From contig CANHDG010000004.1 in NCBI GenBank assembly GCA_947459365.1, forward strand, positions 1 to 40,273: a stretch of DNA of 40,273 bases, given 5' to 3'. Of this stretch, positions 39,569 through 40,273 are shown one piece after another (position 1 is the stretch's first letter; each line of letters begins with the position of its first letter). The notes below the pieces were generated by a model, which saw only the letters and a program-made list of their open reading frames with translations, had not been told where the DNA came from and made no database searches. The stretch comes from Saprospirales bacterium. Its GTDB lineage: Bacteria; Bacteroidota; Bacteroidia; Chitinophagales; Saprospiraceae. The translations under genes and the position numbers were made by a program.

Positions 39569-40273
39569 ATGAAATTCTTACTCAACACTATCGCAGCTCG
39601 GAAACTGTTATTATTCGGTTTTCTCTTCCTTTCTACGCTGCGGCTACTAGCCCAGACCAACGTGTATGATGACGTTATTGCCGTTAGCCCAGCACACACT
39701 GCCCTCGCAGCTGCCCTTCAACAAGAGGGCCTCGTAGGTGCACTGCAGGATCCGTCTGCTACCCTAACTGTGTTTGCGCCCACTAATGAAGCGTTCGACA
39801 ACCTGGCCGCCGCCCTCGGAACCGACATCAATGGCTTATTGGCACTTCCCAACCTGTCTGACATTCTACTTTACCACGTCCTAGGGGCCACCGTTCCTTC
39901 CTCCGCGGTTACTAATGGTGCCATTGTGACGCCCTTGAATGCCAGCAATACCATTAAAATGACTCGCACGAGCGCGGGAGCAGTGTATGCTAACCAAGCA
40001 CTCGTGAACGCTGCTGATTTGACTACCGATAACGGGGTGGTGCACTCCACCGCCGCGGTCTTACTTCCTGTAGAAACCGTAGTAGATATCGCAATTGACA
40101 ATGGATTCACTTATTTAACAGCAGCTGTTGTAACGGCTGAGTTGCTTCCAGCACTAACGGATCCACTCGCTCAACTGACTGTTTTCGCTCCAGAAAATGC
40201 AGCGTTCGATAACCTCGCTGCCGCTTTGGGTACCGACATCAATGGTTTATTGGCTTTGCCTAACCTCGCTGAC
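39569..40273 (+). CDS. Fasciclin (FAS1) repeat protein, 3' partial (not in the ORF track)
   Basis: The track missed this because it has no stop before the window end. From ATG 39569 there are 235 codons: signal peptide (LLLFGFLFLSTLRLLAQ), then a FAS1 domain (NVYDDVIAVSPAHTALAAAL, TLTVFAPTNEAFDNL, LLYHVLGATVPSSAV, NAADLTTDNGVVHSTAAVLLP) and the start of a second one (TYLTAAVVTAELLPAL, LTVFAPENAAFDNL). The repeats are about 137 residues apart, and the segment AFDNLAAALGTDINGLLALPNL is identical in both. FAS1 domains mediate adhesion. The downstream part, possibly with more repeats and a T9SS tail, is outside the window. Confidence 0.9.
   Translation, partial: MKFLLNTIAARKLLLFGFLFLSTLRLLAQTNVYDDVIAVSPAHTALAAALQQEGLVGALQDPSATLTVFAPTNEAFDNLAAALGTDINGLLALPNLSDILLYHVLGATVPSSAVTNGAIVTPLNASNTIKMTRTSAGAVYANQALVNAADLTTDNGVVHSTAAVLLPVETVVDIAIDNGFTYLTAAVVTAELLPALTDPLAQLTVFAPENAAFDNLAAALGTDINGLLALPNLAD

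Overview
The window comes from a Bacteroidota bacterium, most likely from the Saprospiria/Sphingobacteria side of the phylum. The evidence is a complete gldK-gldL-gldM-gldN type IX secretion/gliding block, a PorP/SprF-type protein, a T9SS C-terminal sorting domain on a secreted protein, a fused ccoN-ccoO gene, and several TAnnTTTG -7 promoter elements. No rRNA, tRNA, insertion sequence, phage or CRISPR array is visible. This is ordinary chromosome with short intergenic gaps. The assignment below phylum level is inference.

Layout. 1-1911: 3' part of a secreted LVIVD/choice-of-anchor-B-like protein with a T9SS tail. 2025-3203 (-): HxlR-type redox regulator and folP. 3397-4461 (+): divergent DsbA-like thiol oxidoreductase. 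4662-5255 (+): unknown exported protein. 5275-9725 (-): lrp, rarA, a DUF4442 protein and an ABC-F ATPase. 9864-11123 (+): PLP enzyme of the methionine gamma-lyase type, divergent from lrp. 11189-11593 (-): small lipoprotein. 11740-12771 (+): CDF metal transporter. 12698-14961 (-): a two-gene kinase/ATPase module and an unknown 245-residue protein. 15098-18286 (+): very large secreted VPS10/BNR-repeat protein. 18377-21125 (-): orphan LytS-type kinase followed by two paralogous outer-membrane lipoproteins. 21260-25979 (-): gldKLMN. 26202-27191 (-): porP/sprF-like gene. 27359-33624 (-): cytochrome cbb3 oxidase operon (ccoS, ccoNO, ccoQ, ccoP, ccoG, fixH, TauE/SafE-like). 33734-34759 (-): radical SAM/SPASM enzyme. 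35064-37779 (+): L,D-transpeptidase, beta-barrel protein and dienelactone-hydrolase-like protein. 37900-39117 (-): MFS transporter. 39569-end (+): FAS1-repeat protein cut by the window edge.

How the genes fit together. GldK, GldL, GldM and GldN form the periplasmic ring and inner-membrane motor of the T9SS, which exports proteins with the kind of C-terminal domain seen on the first gene. PorP/SprF proteins associate with the same machinery. The cbb3 block is a nearly complete microaerobic oxidase operon with assembly factors, but the copper ATPase CcoI is not next to it. Lrp and the divergent gamma-lyase form a probable amino-acid-responsive pair with a large palindrome between them. HxlR and the DsbA-like protein form a probable thiol-stress pair.

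No gene cluster here clearly amounts to a wholly new system. The best leads are: the long palindrome in the lrp/gamma-lyase intergenic region; a perfect inverted repeat plus a terminator-like hairpin abutting the ccoS start codon; a structured element between ccoP and ccoG; the unknown 245-residue protein; the kinase/ATPase gene pair in reversed order; and the orphan LytS kinase with its two paralogous lipoproteins. All comparisons with protein families come from reading the sequences; no database search was run.
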